Assembly: GCA_963788935.1 (NCBI GenBank)
Contig: CAWBIM010000016.1
Coordinates: 248,001-312,000, forward strand
Length of the DNA stretch: 64,000 nucleotides
Source of the DNA: JAOPZW01 sp963788935
GTDB taxonomy: Bacteria; Actinomycetota; Thermoleophilia; Solirubrobacterales; Solirubrobacteraceae
Direction: 5' to 3'
Below the pieces are notes generated by a model. The model was not told the origin of the DNA and did not search any database. It saw nothing but the letters and a program-made list of their open reading frames with translations. Below are positions 7,983 to 18,121 of the stretch, one piece after another; position 1 is the first letter of the stretch; each line of letters starts with the position of its first letter. The position numbers and the translations under genes were made by a program.

Positions 7983-9340
7983 TGCAGCACGACGCCCACG
8001 GCTGGTGGATCGCCGAGGCCGGCGCCCCGCCGCCGCTGCCGGCGCTCGCGGGCGACACCGACGCCGACGTCGTGATCGTCGGCGGCGGGTTCACGGGCCT
8101 GTGGACCGCGTGGCACCTGCTCGAGGCCGACGCCGACCTGCGGATCGTGCTGCTCGAGGCCGACCGCTGCGGGTTCGGGCCGAGCGGGCGCAACGGCGGC
8201 TTCGTCCAGGCCATGACGCTCAGCCGCCCGACGCTCACGGAGCTGTTCGGGGCGCGCGGGGCCGAGGACCTCGTCGCCGCGGCCGAGGCCTCGGTGCGCG
8301 AGATCGGCGAGTGGACGCGCGCCCAGGGCGTCGACGCCTGGTACCACGCCGCGCCGCACCTGATCGTCCACGCCGCGCCGGGCCAGGAGCACAAGTTCGT
8401 CCGCGCGGTCGAGGGCGAGGGCGTCGTCGCGCTCTCGGCCGCCGAGGTGCGCGCGCGCTGCGACTCGCCGCTGTTCACCGGCGGCCTCGAGGTCGCCGCC
8501 GGGGCGACGGTGCAGCCCGCGCGGCTCGGGTTCGGCCTGCGCGAGCGGCTGCTCGACCGCGGCGTGCGCATCCACGAGCACACGCGCGTCCGCGGCCTCG
8601 AGGGCGCGGTCGCGCGGACGGACGCCGGCCGCGTGCGCGCCGGCACCGCGGTCGTGGCGGTCGGCCCGGCCAGCGGCGCGCTGCGCCCGCTGCGCAACCG
8701 GCTGACCGTCTCCTCGAGCCACATCGTCCTGACCGAGCCGGTGCCCGACGTCGTCGCGGCGATCGGCTGGACCGGGGGCGAGGCGATCAGCGACGGCCGC
8801 ACGCTGCTGCACTACCTGCGCACGACCCCGGACGGCCGGATCCTGTTCGGCTGGGCCGGCGGGCGGATGGCCATGGGCGCGCGCACGGGCGGGCGGATGG
8901 AGGTCGACCCCGACGTGATCGGCCGGGCGAAGGCGGACCTCGTCCGCTTCTTCCCTGCGCTCGCCGGGCGAGCGGTCGAGCGCGCCTGGGGCGGGCCGAT
9001 CGACGTCTCGCCGACGCACATGCCGTTCGTCACCACGCTGCCGGGCGGCCGCGCGCACGCGGCGTTCGGCTACACCGGCAACGGCGTCGGGCCGACGCAC
9101 GTCGCGGCCAAGGCGCTCGCGGCGCTCGCCCTCGGGCGCACCGACGGCGCCGCGGCGCTCCCGATCGTCGGCCCGCCGCCGAAGGTCCCACCCGAGCCGT
9201 TCCGCGTCCTCGGCGCGGCGGCCATCCGCCGCGCCCTCGTCGCCAAGGAGGCGGCCGAGCAGGACGGACGGACGCCGAGCCTCGCCGCGCGGACGCTCGC
9301 GGAGGTCCCGGCGCGCATGGGCATGCACATCGTGCGCTGA
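7982..9340 (+). CDS. FAD-dependent oxidoreductase, DAO family
   Basis: 452 residues. The N-terminal FAD fold shows VVIVGGGFTGLWTAWHL near residue 32 and then the family motif GFGPSGRNGGF seen in gamma-glutamylputrescine oxidase-like and sarcosine/D-amino-acid oxidase-like proteins. The C-terminal FAD-contact region is FGYTGNGVGPTH. It probably oxidises an amine or amino acid, releasing peroxide or passing electrons on; the substrate is not determined. The start overlaps the NDH-2-like stop (TGATG), so the two are co-translated and could be functionally linked. Confidence 0.85.
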   Translation: MQHDAHGWWIAEAGAPPPLPALAGDTDADVVIVGGGFTGLWTAWHLLEADADLRIVLLEADRCGFGPSGRNGGFVQAMTLSRPTLTELFGARGAEDLVAAAEASVREIGEWTRAQGVDAWYHAAPHLIVHAAPGQEHKFVRAVEGEGVVALSAAEVRARCDSPLFTGGLEVAAGATVQPARLGFGLRERLLDRGVRIHEHTRVRGLEGAVARTDAGRVRAGTAVVAVGPASGALRPLRNRLTVSSSHIVLTEPVPDVVAAIGWTGGEAISDGRTLLHYLRTTPDGRILFGWAGGRMAMGARTGGRMEVDPDVIGRAKADLVRFFPALAGRAVERAWGGPIDVSPTHMPFVTTLPGGRAHAAFGYTGNGVGPTHVAAKALAALALGRTDGAAALPIVGPPPKVPPEPFRVLGAAAIRRALVAKEAAEQDGRTPSLAARTLAEVPARMGMHIVR

Positions 9341-9399
9341 GCCGCGGTCACATCCGGGCCACGGGCGCCGCCCCGCCACCGCGTATCCTTGAATGGCAG

Positions 9400-9831
9400 A
9401 TGACGTTGGCCGACAGGGTGAAGCAGGACCTGACGTCCGCGATGAAGGCGGGCGAGAAGGACCGCGTCGGCGCGCTCCGGCTCGTGCTCTCCGAGCTTCA
9501 GAAGGACGCGAAGGAGGGCGCGGGCGACGAGCTCGCGGTGCTCCGCCGCGAGCGCAAGCGCCGGCACGAGTCCGCCACGGCGTTCCGCTCGGGCGGACAC
9601 GCCGACCGTGCCGCGGCCGAGGAGGCCGAGGCCGAGATCATCGAGGCGTACCTGCCGGCCGAGCTCTCCGACGAGGAGCTGCGCGCGATCGTGGCGGACG
9701 CCGTCGCCGAGACCGGCGCCGCGTCGCCGAAGGACATGGGCCAGGTGATGAAGGCCGCGATGCCGCGGGTCGCCGGGCGCGCGGACGGCAAGCGCGTGTC
9801 GGCCCTGGCGCAGGAGGCGCTGCGCGCCTGA
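9400..9831 (+). CDS. GatB/YqeY domain protein
   Basis: 143 residues, the normal length for YqeY proteins, with the family start (LADRVKQDLTSAMKAGEKDR) and a C-terminal helical domain related to the tRNA-binding tail of GatB. Its function is not firmly established; a role linked to tRNA-dependent amidation is inferred from the domain only. A TATCCT box at 9384-9389 lies ten bases before the ATG, after a short gap from the previous gene, so this may begin the yqeY-phoH-ybeY-era transcript. Confidence 0.9.
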   Translation: MTLADRVKQDLTSAMKAGEKDRVGALRLVLSELQKDAKEGAGDELAVLRRERKRRHESATAFRSGGHADRAAAEEAEAEIIEAYLPAELSDEELRAIVADAVAETGAASPKDMGQVMKAAMPRVAGRADGKRVSALAQEALRA

Positions 9832-10820
9832 TGCGCCGCCAGATCGAGGTCTCCAACGAGGTCGCCCAGGCGCTCACCGGCGCGGGGGACCACATCCTGC
9901 GCGCGCTCGAGAGCCACGTCAGCTGCGACCTGTTCCTGCGCGGCAACATCGTCACCCTCGACGGCGACGCCGAGGCCGTGGCGGCCGCCGCGGTCGTCGT
10001 GCGCGAGCTCTCGGACCTCATCGAGCAGGGCCACGAGATCGCCGAGGGCACGATCGCCGCGGTGACGAGCGCGCTCGACCAGCACCAGTCGCCGGGCAAG
10101 ATCCTCGAGGACGTCGTCTGGCGCCACCGCTCGACGAAGGTCGCGCCGAAGACGGTCAACCAGAAGCGCTACGTCGACTCGATCCGCCGCAACACGATCA
10201 CGTTCGGCATCGGCCCCGCCGGCACCGGCAAGACCTTCCTCGCGGTCGCGATGGCCGCGGCGGCGCTCAGCCGCCACGAGGTCAACCGGATCATCCTGAC
10301 CCGCCCCGCCGTCGAGGCGGGCGAGCGGCTCGGGTTCCTGCCGGGCGACCTCATGGCGAAGATCGACCCGTACCTGCGGCCGCTCTTCGACGCGCTGCAC
10401 GACATGATCGACCCGGAGAAGGTCGCGACGCACCTCGAGCGCAACGTGATCGAGGTCGCGCCGCTGGCGTTCATGCGCGGGCGCACGCTCAACGACTCGT
10501 TCGTGATCCTCGACGAGGCGCAGAACACGAGCCCCGAGCAGATGAAGATGTTCCTGACGCGGCTCGGCTTCAACTCGAAGATGGTCATCACGGGCGACAT
10601 CACCCAGATCGACCTCCCGCGCGACCAGCGCTCCGGCCTCGTCGTCGTCAACGACATCCTCAAGGACGTCGAGGGCGTCGAGTTCGTCCGCTTCGGCGGC
10701 GCCGACGTCGTCCGCCACCGCCTCGTCCAGCGCATCGTCGAGGCCTACGACGAGCACGCCGAGCGGGCCGCGCCCGAGCTGCGCCCCGCCGAGCGGCCCG
10801 CCGATCGTCGCCGGGCATAG
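9831..10820 (+). CDS. phoH: PhoH family ATPase
   Basis: 329 residues. The PhoH ATPase core carries Walker A GPAGTGKTFLA near residue 130 and Walker B FVILDEAQN near residue 225. An N-terminal domain of about 100 residues precedes it, as in PhoH-like proteins of this neighbourhood. The protein is thought to act in RNA metabolism alongside YbeY. Its ATG shares one base with the yqeY stop, and ybeY starts immediately after its TAG, so the genes form a tight operon. Confidence 0.94.
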   Translation: MRRQIEVSNEVAQALTGAGDHILRALESHVSCDLFLRGNIVTLDGDAEAVAAAAVVVRELSDLIEQGHEIAEGTIAAVTSALDQHQSPGKILEDVVWRHRSTKVAPKTVNQKRYVDSIRRNTITFGIGPAGTGKTFLAVAMAAAALSRHEVNRIILTRPAVEAGERLGFLPGDLMAKIDPYLRPLFDALHDMIDPEKVATHLERNVIEVAPLAFMRGRTLNDSFVILDEAQNTSPEQMKMFLTRLGFNSKMVITGDITQIDLPRDQRSGLVVVNDILKDVEGVEFVRFGGADVVRHRLVQRIVEAYDEHAERAAPELRPAERPADRRRA

Positions 10821-11204
10821 GTGCTCGACGTCGAGGTCATCGGCGACGGCGGGCCGGGCGCGCCGCCGCCGCCCGAGGTCGAGCGCCTGGTCGGGCTCGC
10901 GCTCGCCTCCGCCGGGGTCGAGGACGGCCACGTGGCCGTCGAGTTCGTCCGCGCCGGGCGCATCGCGGAGCTCAACGCGGCCCACCGCGGAAAGAGCGGT
11001 CCGACGGACGTGCTGTCGTTTCCCATCGACGAAGCGGGCGCCGCCGTGGGCCCGCGCGAACTGGGCGACATCGTCATATGCCCCGAGCACACCGAGGACC
11101 TGCGCGAAGCCGTCGTCCACGGCGCGCTGCACCTCACCGGCATGGACCACGAGACGGACGATGGCGAGATGCTCGCGCTCCAGGCGGAGCTCCTGACCTG
11201 GTGA
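10821..11204 (+). CDS. ybeY: Endoribonuclease YbeY
   Basis: 127 residues. The zinc site is HGALHLTGMDHETD, the H-x3-H-x5-H signature of YbeY. This metal-dependent RNase participates in 16S rRNA 3' maturation and ribosome quality control. The GTG start follows directly on the phoH stop codon, and the stop overlaps the era GTG (GTGA). The position between phoH and era is the conserved bacterial arrangement. Confidence 0.95.
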   Translation: MLDVEVIGDGGPGAPPPPEVERLVGLALASAGVEDGHVAVEFVRAGRIAELNAAHRGKSGPTDVLSFPIDEAGAAVGPRELGDIVICPEHTEDLREAVVHGALHLTGMDHETDDGEMLALQAELLTW

Positions 11205-12098
11205 GCGGGGCGACCGGGATCACCCGCGCCGGGTTCGTCGCGCTCGCCGGCCGGCCGAACGTCGGCAAGTCGACGCTCGTGAACGGCCTCGTGGGCCGGA
11301 AGGTCGCGATCGTCTCGGACAAGCCGCAGACGACGCGCCGCGCGATCCGCGGCGTCGCGACCGGCGCCGACCACCAGCTCGTCCTCGTCGACCTGCCCGG
11401 GCGTCCAGCGCCCGCGCGACGCGCTGACCGAGCGGATGCAGCGCCGCGTCGAGAGCGAGGTCGCCGACTCGGACGCCGCGCTGTTCGTCGTCAACGGCGT
11501 GCAGGGCGTCGGCCCGGGCGACCGCTTCATCGCGACGATCCTGCGCGGTGCCGGCGTGCCGGTCGTGGTGGCGGTCAACAAGGTCGACCGGATGGCCCGC
11601 GGCCGCGCCCTCGAGGTGCTCGCCGAGGTCGCCGCGCTCGAGCTCGCCGAGGACGTCTTCCCGATCTCCGCCCGCACGGGCGAGGGGATGGGGCCGCTGC
11701 GCGAGCACCTCGCGACGCTCATGCCCGAGGGGCCGTACCTGTTCCCGGCCGAGGATCGCTCGGACCAGTCCGAGGACGTCATGCTCGCCGAGCTCGTCCG
11801 CGAGCAGGTGCTGCGGCGGACGTTCCAGGAGGTCCCGCACTCGGTCGAGGTCAAGGTCGAGGAGATCGACGGCCGCGGCGAGGTCACGATCGTCCGCGCG
11901 CTCGTCTGGGTCGAGGCCGAATCGCAGAAGGGCATCCTCATCGGCTCCGGCGGGCGGATGATCAAGGCCGTCGGCACCGCCGCGCGCAAGGAGCTCGAGC
12001 GCGAGCTCGGCGGCCGCGTCCACCTCGACCTGTCGGTGCGCGTGCGCCGCGGGTGGCGCGGGGACGACGCGCTGCTGGACCGGCTGGGGATCGAGTAG
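11201..12098 (+). CDS. era: GTPase Era, frame broken once
   Basis: Era binds 16S rRNA through a KH domain and acts as a 30S assembly checkpoint. Visible motifs are G1 GRPNVGKST, G3 DLPG, G4 NKVD, G5 ISAR, and the KH-domain loop ILIGSGGRMIKAVG near the end. The frame breaks inside the G3 region at 11399-11401. Dropping one G gives DLPGVQRPRDALTER and continues to 12098, a normal 298 residues. GTG at 11201 overlaps ybeY. An essential gene broken inside its nucleotide-binding motif argues for a base-calling error. Confidence 0.9.
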
Positions 12099-12115
12099 GC
12101 GCGCGCCGCCGGCCC

Positions 12116-12523
12116 CTACCCGCCCCCGCCCAGCACCGCCGTCGCCTCGATCTCCACGAGCTGGCCCTCGTACCCGAGCATCGAGACCCCGAGCAGCGTC
12201 GACGCGGCCGGGGCGTAGGGCGAGGCCTGGACGGCGTCCCACGCCACGCCGAGGTCCGAGCGGTCGGACGCGACGACGTACACGGTCGTCCGCACCACGT
12301 CCGCCGGCGTGGCGCCGGCGGCCTCCAGCGCGACCGTGAGGTTGGCGAGCACCTGCTCGGCCTGGGCCGTCACGTCGCCCGGGCCGACGAGCGCGCCGTC
12401 GCGGTCGAGCGGGACGCCGCCCGCGGTCCAGACCGTGGTCGCGCCGTGCGAGACGACCGCGTGGGCGTAGCCGGGCGGCGGGAAGAGGGCCGGGCTCGTG
12501 TGGCGCTCGATGGCGTTCGGCAT
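12116..12523 (-). CDS. RidA family protein (YjgF/YER057c/UK114)
   Basis: 135 residues, the standard length for RidA-superfamily proteins, which form trimers and in the best-known members hydrolyse reactive enamine/imine intermediates. The family pattern is visible in the central TVYVVASDRSDLGVAWDAV segment and the C-terminal PAASTLLGVSMLGYEGQLVEIEATAV. The exact subgroup is unclear. It starts four bases after the ArsA-like gene stop on the same strand, so it is co-transcribed with that gene. Confidence 0.85.
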   Translation of the reverse strand: MPNAIERHTSPALFPPPGYAHAVVSHGATTVWTAGGVPLDRDGALVGPGDVTAQAEQVLANLTVALEAAGATPADVVRTTVYVVASDRSDLGVAWDAVQASPYAPAASTLLGVSMLGYEGQLVEIEATAVLGGGG

Positions 12524-12527
12524 CGCC

Positions 12528-13487
12528 CTAGGGTGCCAGCCGGCGCTCGAGCACTTCCGAGAGCCGCTCGACGTCGTCGGCCCCGAGCGCGGGCGACGCG
12601 ACGAACGGCAGCGTCACGACCGGCGCGGCCGCCTCGCGCCGCAGGCGCCGAAGCTGGCGCTGCTGCTCGCCCACGACGCCGTGGCCGCGGCGCACCGCCT
12701 CCCGCGCGCCGGACGGCACGCGGTCGCCGGCCGCGTCGATGCGGGCGACCTCGGCGCCCGAGAACCGCCGCGGCCGCACCGCGTTGAGCACGACGGCGTC
12801 GAGATCGCGGCCGAGCGTCGTCGAGACGCGCTCCTCGAGGTCGAGCGCCTCGGAGACCGGCATCTCCTCCGGCTGGGCGACGGCGACGATCGCCGCGCGC
12901 GCCGGGTCCTCGAGCAGCTCGGCCACGCGGCGCGCCTGCGTCGCGATCGGCCCGACACGGGCGATGTCGGCGAACGTGCGGGGCGTCCGCAGCAGGCCGA
13001 CCCCGTGGCCCGTCGCCGGGCCGTCGACGACGACGAGGTCGTAGCGCCGCGCGGCGCGCGTCCACCGCTCGGCGCGCCCGAGCTCCCACGCCTTCGCGAT
13101 CGTGACGAGCTCGCGCGCGCCCGGCGCGGCCGCGAGGAACGCGCCGAACGCGCTCGACGCGGTCAGCGCGTGGGCGACGCGGCGCGAGCCGACGACCGAG
13201 GTCGCCCACTCCTCGAGCGCGGCGGGCGGATCGACGGTCGTCGCCCAGAGCCCGTCGCGCAGCCCGACCTCGGCGCCCGGCGTCCCGGGCGGGCCGTGCA
13301 GCAGCCGGGTCGCCCGCGTCTGGCCCGAGATCTCGCAAAGGATCGTCCGCCGCCCGGCGCGCGCTGCGAGCATGGCGAGGGCGATCGCGACGGTCGTCCG
13401 CCCGGTGCCGCCCTTGCCGGTCACGAATATGAGCTCGCGGTCCAGCGGGTAGATCGTCCCGGACGCCGCGGCCGTCCGTACCGTCAT
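12528..13487 (-). CDS. ArsA/GET3-like P-loop ATPase
   Basis: 319 residues. The deviant Walker A is FVTGKGGTGRTTVA: the first signature lysine is kept, but the second lysine usual in GKGGxGKTT is Arg. Switch and Walker B regions follow (DLVVVDGPATGHG). Actinobacteria often carry ArsA-like ATPases of uncertain role unrelated to arsenite. The ATG at 13487 is chosen; a GTG at 13493 would leave one base to the divergent synthase gene. With at most seven bases between the two genes, their promoters must overlap each other's coding sequence. Confidence 0.82.
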   Translation of the reverse strand: MTVRTAAASGTIYPLDRELIFVTGKGGTGRTTVAIALAMLAARAGRRTILCEISGQTRATRLLHGPPGTPGAEVGLRDGLWATTVDPPAALEEWATSVVGSRRVAHALTASSAFGAFLAAAPGARELVTIAKAWELGRAERWTRAARRYDLVVVDGPATGHGVGLLRTPRTFADIARVGPIATQARRVAELLEDPARAAIVAVAQPEEMPVSEALDLEERVSTTLGRDLDAVVLNAVRPRRFSGAEVARIDAAGDRVPSGAREAVRRGHGVVGEQQRQLRRLRREAAAPVVTLPFVASPALGADDVERLSEVLERRLAP

Positions 13488-13494
13488 CGACACC

Positions 13495-14349
13495 GTGCGC
13501 TTCGCCTCCGACCATCGACTGCGGGAGTCCTACCGGACGTGCCGGCGCCTGCAGCGCCGGCACGACCCGACGTTCTGGTGCGCGACCCAGTGCCTGCCGC
13601 GCGACGTCCGGCCCGCCGTGCATGCCCTCTACGGCTTCGTCCGCGGCGCGGATGAGATCGTCGACGGCGCCGGCCGTCCGCCGGCCGGCGCGCCGCGCCG
13701 GGCCGCGCTCGACGCGTGGCACGACGCGCTGCGCCGCGGGGTGGCGGACGGGCGCTCGGACCATCCCGTGATCGCCGCGCTGGTCGACGCGGGGGGGCGC
13801 CACCGGCTGCCGCTGCACCTCCTCGACCGCTACATGGCCTCGATGCGCGTCGACTGCGACGCGGCGGTGCGGATCGCGAGCGAGGCCGATCTCGACCGCT
13901 ACATGGACGGCAGCGCGGCGACCGTGGGCCGCATCATGGCCCCGCTGCTCGGCGCGTCGCCGGGCATGCACGAGGACGTCGCGCGCCTCGGCGTCGCCTT
14001 CCAGCTGACGAACTTCGTCCGCGACGTGGCCGTCGACTGGGAGCTCGGGCGGGTCTACCTGCCGGGCCTGCCGGTCGCGGACCTCCGCGCGCGGACCGCC
14101 TCCGCCGCGCTGCGCGAGCGCGTCGCCCACCACGTCACCCGCGCCCGCGCGCTGTTCGCCGAGACCGCCGTGGTGGCCCCGGCCGTCGCGCCGGCCATGC
14201 GGCCCGGGATCCGGGTGGCGCGGGGCGTGTACGCCGAGGTCCTCGACCGCGTCGAGCGCAACGACTACGACGTCGTCGGCGCGCGCGCCGCGCTGGCGCC
14301 GTGGGAGGGCGTGCGGGCCGTCGCCGGCTCCGTGCTCGCCGCCCGATGA
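13495..14349 (+). CDS. Phytoene/squalene synthase family protein
   Basis: 284 residues. Both aspartate-rich, Mg-diphosphate-binding motifs are present: GADEIVDGA near residue 50 and FVRDVAVDWELGRVYLP near residue 180. The family condenses two prenyl diphosphates head-to-head to give squalene or phytoene. The next gene, a GGR-like flavoprotein reductase, overlaps by ATGA, suggesting the pair makes and then reduces or modifies an isoprenoid. Which product (C30 or C40) cannot be told from sequence alone. Confidence 0.88.
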   Translation: MRFASDHRLRESYRTCRRLQRRHDPTFWCATQCLPRDVRPAVHALYGFVRGADEIVDGAGRPPAGAPRRAALDAWHDALRRGVADGRSDHPVIAALVDAGGRHRLPLHLLDRYMASMRVDCDAAVRIASEADLDRYMDGSAATVGRIMAPLLGASPGMHEDVARLGVAFQLTNFVRDVAVDWELGRVYLPGLPVADLRARTASAALRERVAHHVTRARALFAETAVVAPAVAPAMRPGIRVARGVYAEVLDRVERNDYDVVGARAALAPWEGVRAVAGSVLAAR

Positions 14350-15473
14350 CCGTCCGGGCGACACGGCGCGGGGCGGAGCGCACGCCGCTGCACGGCACGC
14401 GCGCCGACGTCCTCGTCTGCGGCGCGAGCTTCGCCGGCCTCGCGGTCGCCCGCGAGCTCGCGGCGTCGGGGGCGGACGTGCTCGTCGTCGACCGCTACGA
14501 GATCGGCGAGCGGGCGACCTCCGCCTGCGCCGCTCCGGTGCCGTGGCTGCACGCGATGGGCGTGGCCGGCGCGATCCGCAGCGAGCTTCCGGCGATGACG
14601 TTCTCGACGCCGCACGGCACGGTCCGCTTCCGCCTGCCGTGGAGCTGGGCGGCGTTCGACTACGAGGCCCTCTGCGCCGGGCTGTGGGCGCAGTGCGGGG
14701 CGGCGCGGTTCGAGACCGCGAAGGTCGAGGGCCGCGCGGCGGGCGACGGGTCGGCGGAGATCGTCGTCCGCACCGACCGCGGCGACCTGCGGGCGCCGTT
14801 CGTCGTCGACGCCCTCGGGTGGCGCCGCGTGCTCGCGAGCCCCCACTACCAGCCGCCGGACGCGCCGCTCAGCCGCGGCCTCGAGGTCCATCCGCACACG
14901 GACGCCGAGGCGGACGGGGACGCCCTGGACGTCTGGGTCGAGCGCGACCTCGTCCGCCGCGGCTACGGCTGGCGCGTGCCCGCCGGCGGCGAGGCGCGGA
15001 TCGGGGTCGGCTCCTACGACCCCCGCCGGCACGTCAAGGAGCCGACGAAGGCGCTGGCCGAGCGTCTGGAGGCGGACACGGTCCGCTACCAGGGCAACTG
15101 GTTCCCGCACCGGCTGCGTCCGGCCGTCGAGGACGACGTCTTCTTCGTGGGCGACAGCGCCGGCCACTGCTTCCCGCTCTCGGGCGAGGGCATCCGGACC
15201 GCCTTCTACTTCGGGATCGCCGCGGGCCGCGAGATCGGCGCTGCGCTGGCGGGCACGCAGGACCGCAGCGCCGCGCTGCACGCCTACGCGGCCTTCCACG
15301 AGCGCCACCGCCCCGCGTTCCGCCGGGCGCTCACCCTCCAGCGGCTCGTCCCGGCGCTCCCGCCGCGGGCGCTGACGGTCGCGCTGCGCGCCCTCGCCGT
15401 CCAGCCCCTGACCGACCGGGCGTTCGGTTGGTACCTGGACCAGGCGCACCCGGCCTTCGCGCGGCCCTCCTGA
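14346..15473 (+). CDS. Geranylgeranyl-reductase-like FAD oxidoreductase (copy 1)
   Basis: 375 residues. The FAD-binding fold begins near residue 18 (DVLVCGASFAGLAVARELA), followed by GERATSACAAP, which resembles the conserved Cys-containing segment of GGR-type reductases. The second FAD motif is VFFVGDSAGHCFPLSGEGIRTA near residue 260. It is coupled to the prenyl synthase gene by ATGA overlap. A clear paralogue lies at 33515-34660. A role in saturating prenyl chains is inferred from family and context. Confidence 0.83.
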   Translation: MTVRATRRGAERTPLHGTRADVLVCGASFAGLAVARELAASGADVLVVDRYEIGERATSACAAPVPWLHAMGVAGAIRSELPAMTFSTPHGTVRFRLPWSWAAFDYEALCAGLWAQCGAARFETAKVEGRAAGDGSAEIVVRTDRGDLRAPFVVDALGWRRVLASPHYQPPDAPLSRGLEVHPHTDAEADGDALDVWVERDLVRRGYGWRVPAGGEARIGVGSYDPRRHVKEPTKALAERLEADTVRYQGNWFPHRLRPAVEDDVFFVGDSAGHCFPLSGEGIRTAFYFGIAAGREIGAALAGTQDRSAALHAYAAFHERHRPAFRRALTLQRLVPALPPRALTVALRALAVQPLTDRAFGWYLDQAHPAFARPS

Positions 15474-15486
15474 CACAATCCGCCCC

Positions 15487-16083
15487 GTGGAGATCGCCTA
15501 CGACGAGCAGGGCCTCGTCCCGGTCGTCGTGCAGGACTGGCGCACGGGAGAGGTGCTCACCCTCGCCTACGCCAACGCGGAGGCCGTGCGGCGCACGCGC
15601 GAGACCGGTCAGCTCCACCTCTGGAGCCGCTCGCGCCAGGAGCTGTGGCACAAGGGCGCCACGTCCGGGAACTTCCAGCACGTCCGCGCGCTGCGCCTGG
15701 ACTGCGACGGCGACGCGCTGCTCGCGCTCGTCGAGCCCGTCGGCCCGGCCTGCCACACCGGCGAGCGGACCTGCTTCCACAACGGCGACACGGAGCCGCC
15801 CGCGCCGCACGAGGCGCTCCCCGCGCTCGAACGGACGCTCGTCGACCGCAAGAGCGAGCGCCCGAGCGGCTCCTACACCGTGGAGCTCCTCGACGACCCG
15901 CCGCGCATCGGCGCGAAGGTCGAGGAGGAGGCCGAGGAGGTCGCCCGCGCCGCCCGCGAGGAGACCGACGACCGCGTCGACGAGGAGGCGGCCGACGTCC
16001 TCTACCACCTGACGGTGCTGCTCCACAGCCGCGACCGGTCGCTCACCGACGCCGAGGAGGTCCTCAATGGCCGTCGCCGTTGA
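15487..16083 (+). CDS. hisIE: Bifunctional phosphoribosyl-AMP cyclohydrolase/phosphoribosyl-ATP pyrophosphatase
   Basis: 198 residues, a HisI-HisE fusion. The HisI half shows the cyclohydrolase signature around WSRSRQELWHKGATSGN and the metal ligands in DCDGDAL and PACHTGERTCF. The HisE half carries the MazG-like acidic cluster VEEEAEEVARAA and DEEAADVLYH. It performs steps two and three of histidine synthesis. The GTG start is preceded by CACAAT at 15474-15479. Its end overlaps trpE by 17 bases, tying histidine and tryptophan synthesis into one transcript, as near hisI-trpE in other actinobacteria. Confidence 0.93.
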   Translation: MEIAYDEQGLVPVVVQDWRTGEVLTLAYANAEAVRRTRETGQLHLWSRSRQELWHKGATSGNFQHVRALRLDCDGDALLALVEPVGPACHTGERTCFHNGDTEPPAPHEALPALERTLVDRKSERPSGSYTVELLDDPPRIGAKVEEEAEEVARAAREETDDRVDEEAADVLYHLTVLLHSRDRSLTDAEEVLNGRRR

Positions 16084-17544
16084 GCCCTCGTCGCTGCCCG
16101 TGACCCCGAGCCGCGACGAGGTCCGGGCGCTCGCCCGCGAGCACAACCTCGTCCCCGTCCGCCACACCTTCATCGACGACTGCGAGACGCCGGTCGCCGC
16201 GTTCCTCAAGCTCCGCGGGGCCGACCCGCAGTCGCCCGCCTTCCTGCTCGAGTCCGCCGAGCAGGGCCAGCGCGTCGGGCGCTACTCCTTCATCGGCGTC
16301 CGGCCGCGCGCGGTCATCCGCTGGTCCCTGGGCGACGAAGGCGACCCGTACGAGCTCGCCGCCCGCGAGGTCGGCCGCTACCGCCAGGCCGACCTGCCCG
16401 ACCTCCCGCCGTTCGCCGGCGGCGCGGTCGGCTACTTCGGCTACGACCTCGTCCGGACCGTCGAGCCGCTCGGCGACCCCAACCCGGACGTGCTCGGGCT
16501 GCCGGACATGGCGCTCATGCTCTCCGACGTGCTCGTGGTCTTCGACCACCTCAAGCACACGATCACGATCCTCGTGAACGTCTACGCCGACGACGACGGG
16601 GACGTCGACGCGTCCTACGACGCGGCGCACGCGACGATCGCCGAGGCCAAGCGCCTGCTCGCCGGCCCGCTGCCCGCGCCCGCGGCGACCGGCGCGCGCC
16701 CGCGGCCGGACTTCGCCTCGAACATGCCGCGCGAGCAGTTCGAGGCGATGGTCGCGCGGATCGTCGAGTACGTGCACGCGGGGGACGCGTTCCAGGTCGT
16801 GCCCTCCCAGCGCTGGAGCGCGGACCTCGACGCCGACCCGTTCTCGATCTACCGGGGTCTGCGGGTCGTCAACCCGAGCCCGTACATGTACTTCCTGGAC
16901 TTCGGCGACTTCCAGATCGCGGGCGCCAGCCCCGAGCCGCTGCTCACGGTCTCGGGCCGCCGCGTCTCGACCCGCCCGATCGCGGGCACGCGGCCGCGCG
17001 GCGCCGACCAGGCCGAGGACGCGCGGATCGCCGAGGGCCTGCTCGCCGACGAGAAGGAGCGCGCCGAGCACGTGATGCTCGTCGACCTCGGGCGCAACGA
17101 CCTCGGCCGCGTGTGCGAGTACGGCACGGTCACGGTCGACTCGTTCATGGCCGTCGAGACCTACTCGCACGTGATGCACATCGTCTCGAACGTCTCGGGC
17201 GAGCTGCGCCCCGACGTGGGCCCGATGGACGCGCTGCGCTCGGTCCTGCCGGCCGGCACGTTGAGCGGCGCGCCGAAGGTCCGGGCGATGCAGATCATCG
17301 ACGAGCTCGAACCGGTCAAGCGCGGCGGCTACGGTGGCGCCATCGGCTACCTGAGCTACACCGGGGACCTCGACACCTGCATCCACATCCGCACGGTCGT
17401 GCTGAAGGACGGCCGCGCGCACATCCAGGCCGGCGGCGGTACCGTCGCCGACGCGAAGCCGGAGTACGAGTTCGCCGAGTCCGAGGCCAAGGCCCGCGGC
17501 GTCCTGAGCGCGATCGAGCTCGCCATGGAGCAGCCCGACTGGCC

Positions 17545-17548
<4 letters not shown>
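16067..17548 (+). CDS. trpE: Anthranilate synthase component I
   Basis: 493 residues, full length. The feedback-site motif LLESAEQGQRVGRYSFIG is present near residue 62, so tryptophan inhibition is expected. The chorismate-binding domain has PIAGTRPRG, DEKERAEHVMLVDLGRNDLGR, and the C-terminal GYGGAIGYLSYTGDLDTCIHIRT and QAGGG. It converts chorismate with ammonia from TrpG into anthranilate. The ATG lies inside hisIE, and the end overlaps the trpG GTG (GTGA). No Trp-rich leader precedes it, in contrast to trpS in this window. Confidence 0.96.

Positions 17549-18121
<573 letters not shown>

Noticed and set aside
15474..16070. Trp-rich leader for trpE
   Set aside because: trpE starts inside hisIE and no short ORF with consecutive TGG codons precedes hisIE or trpE.
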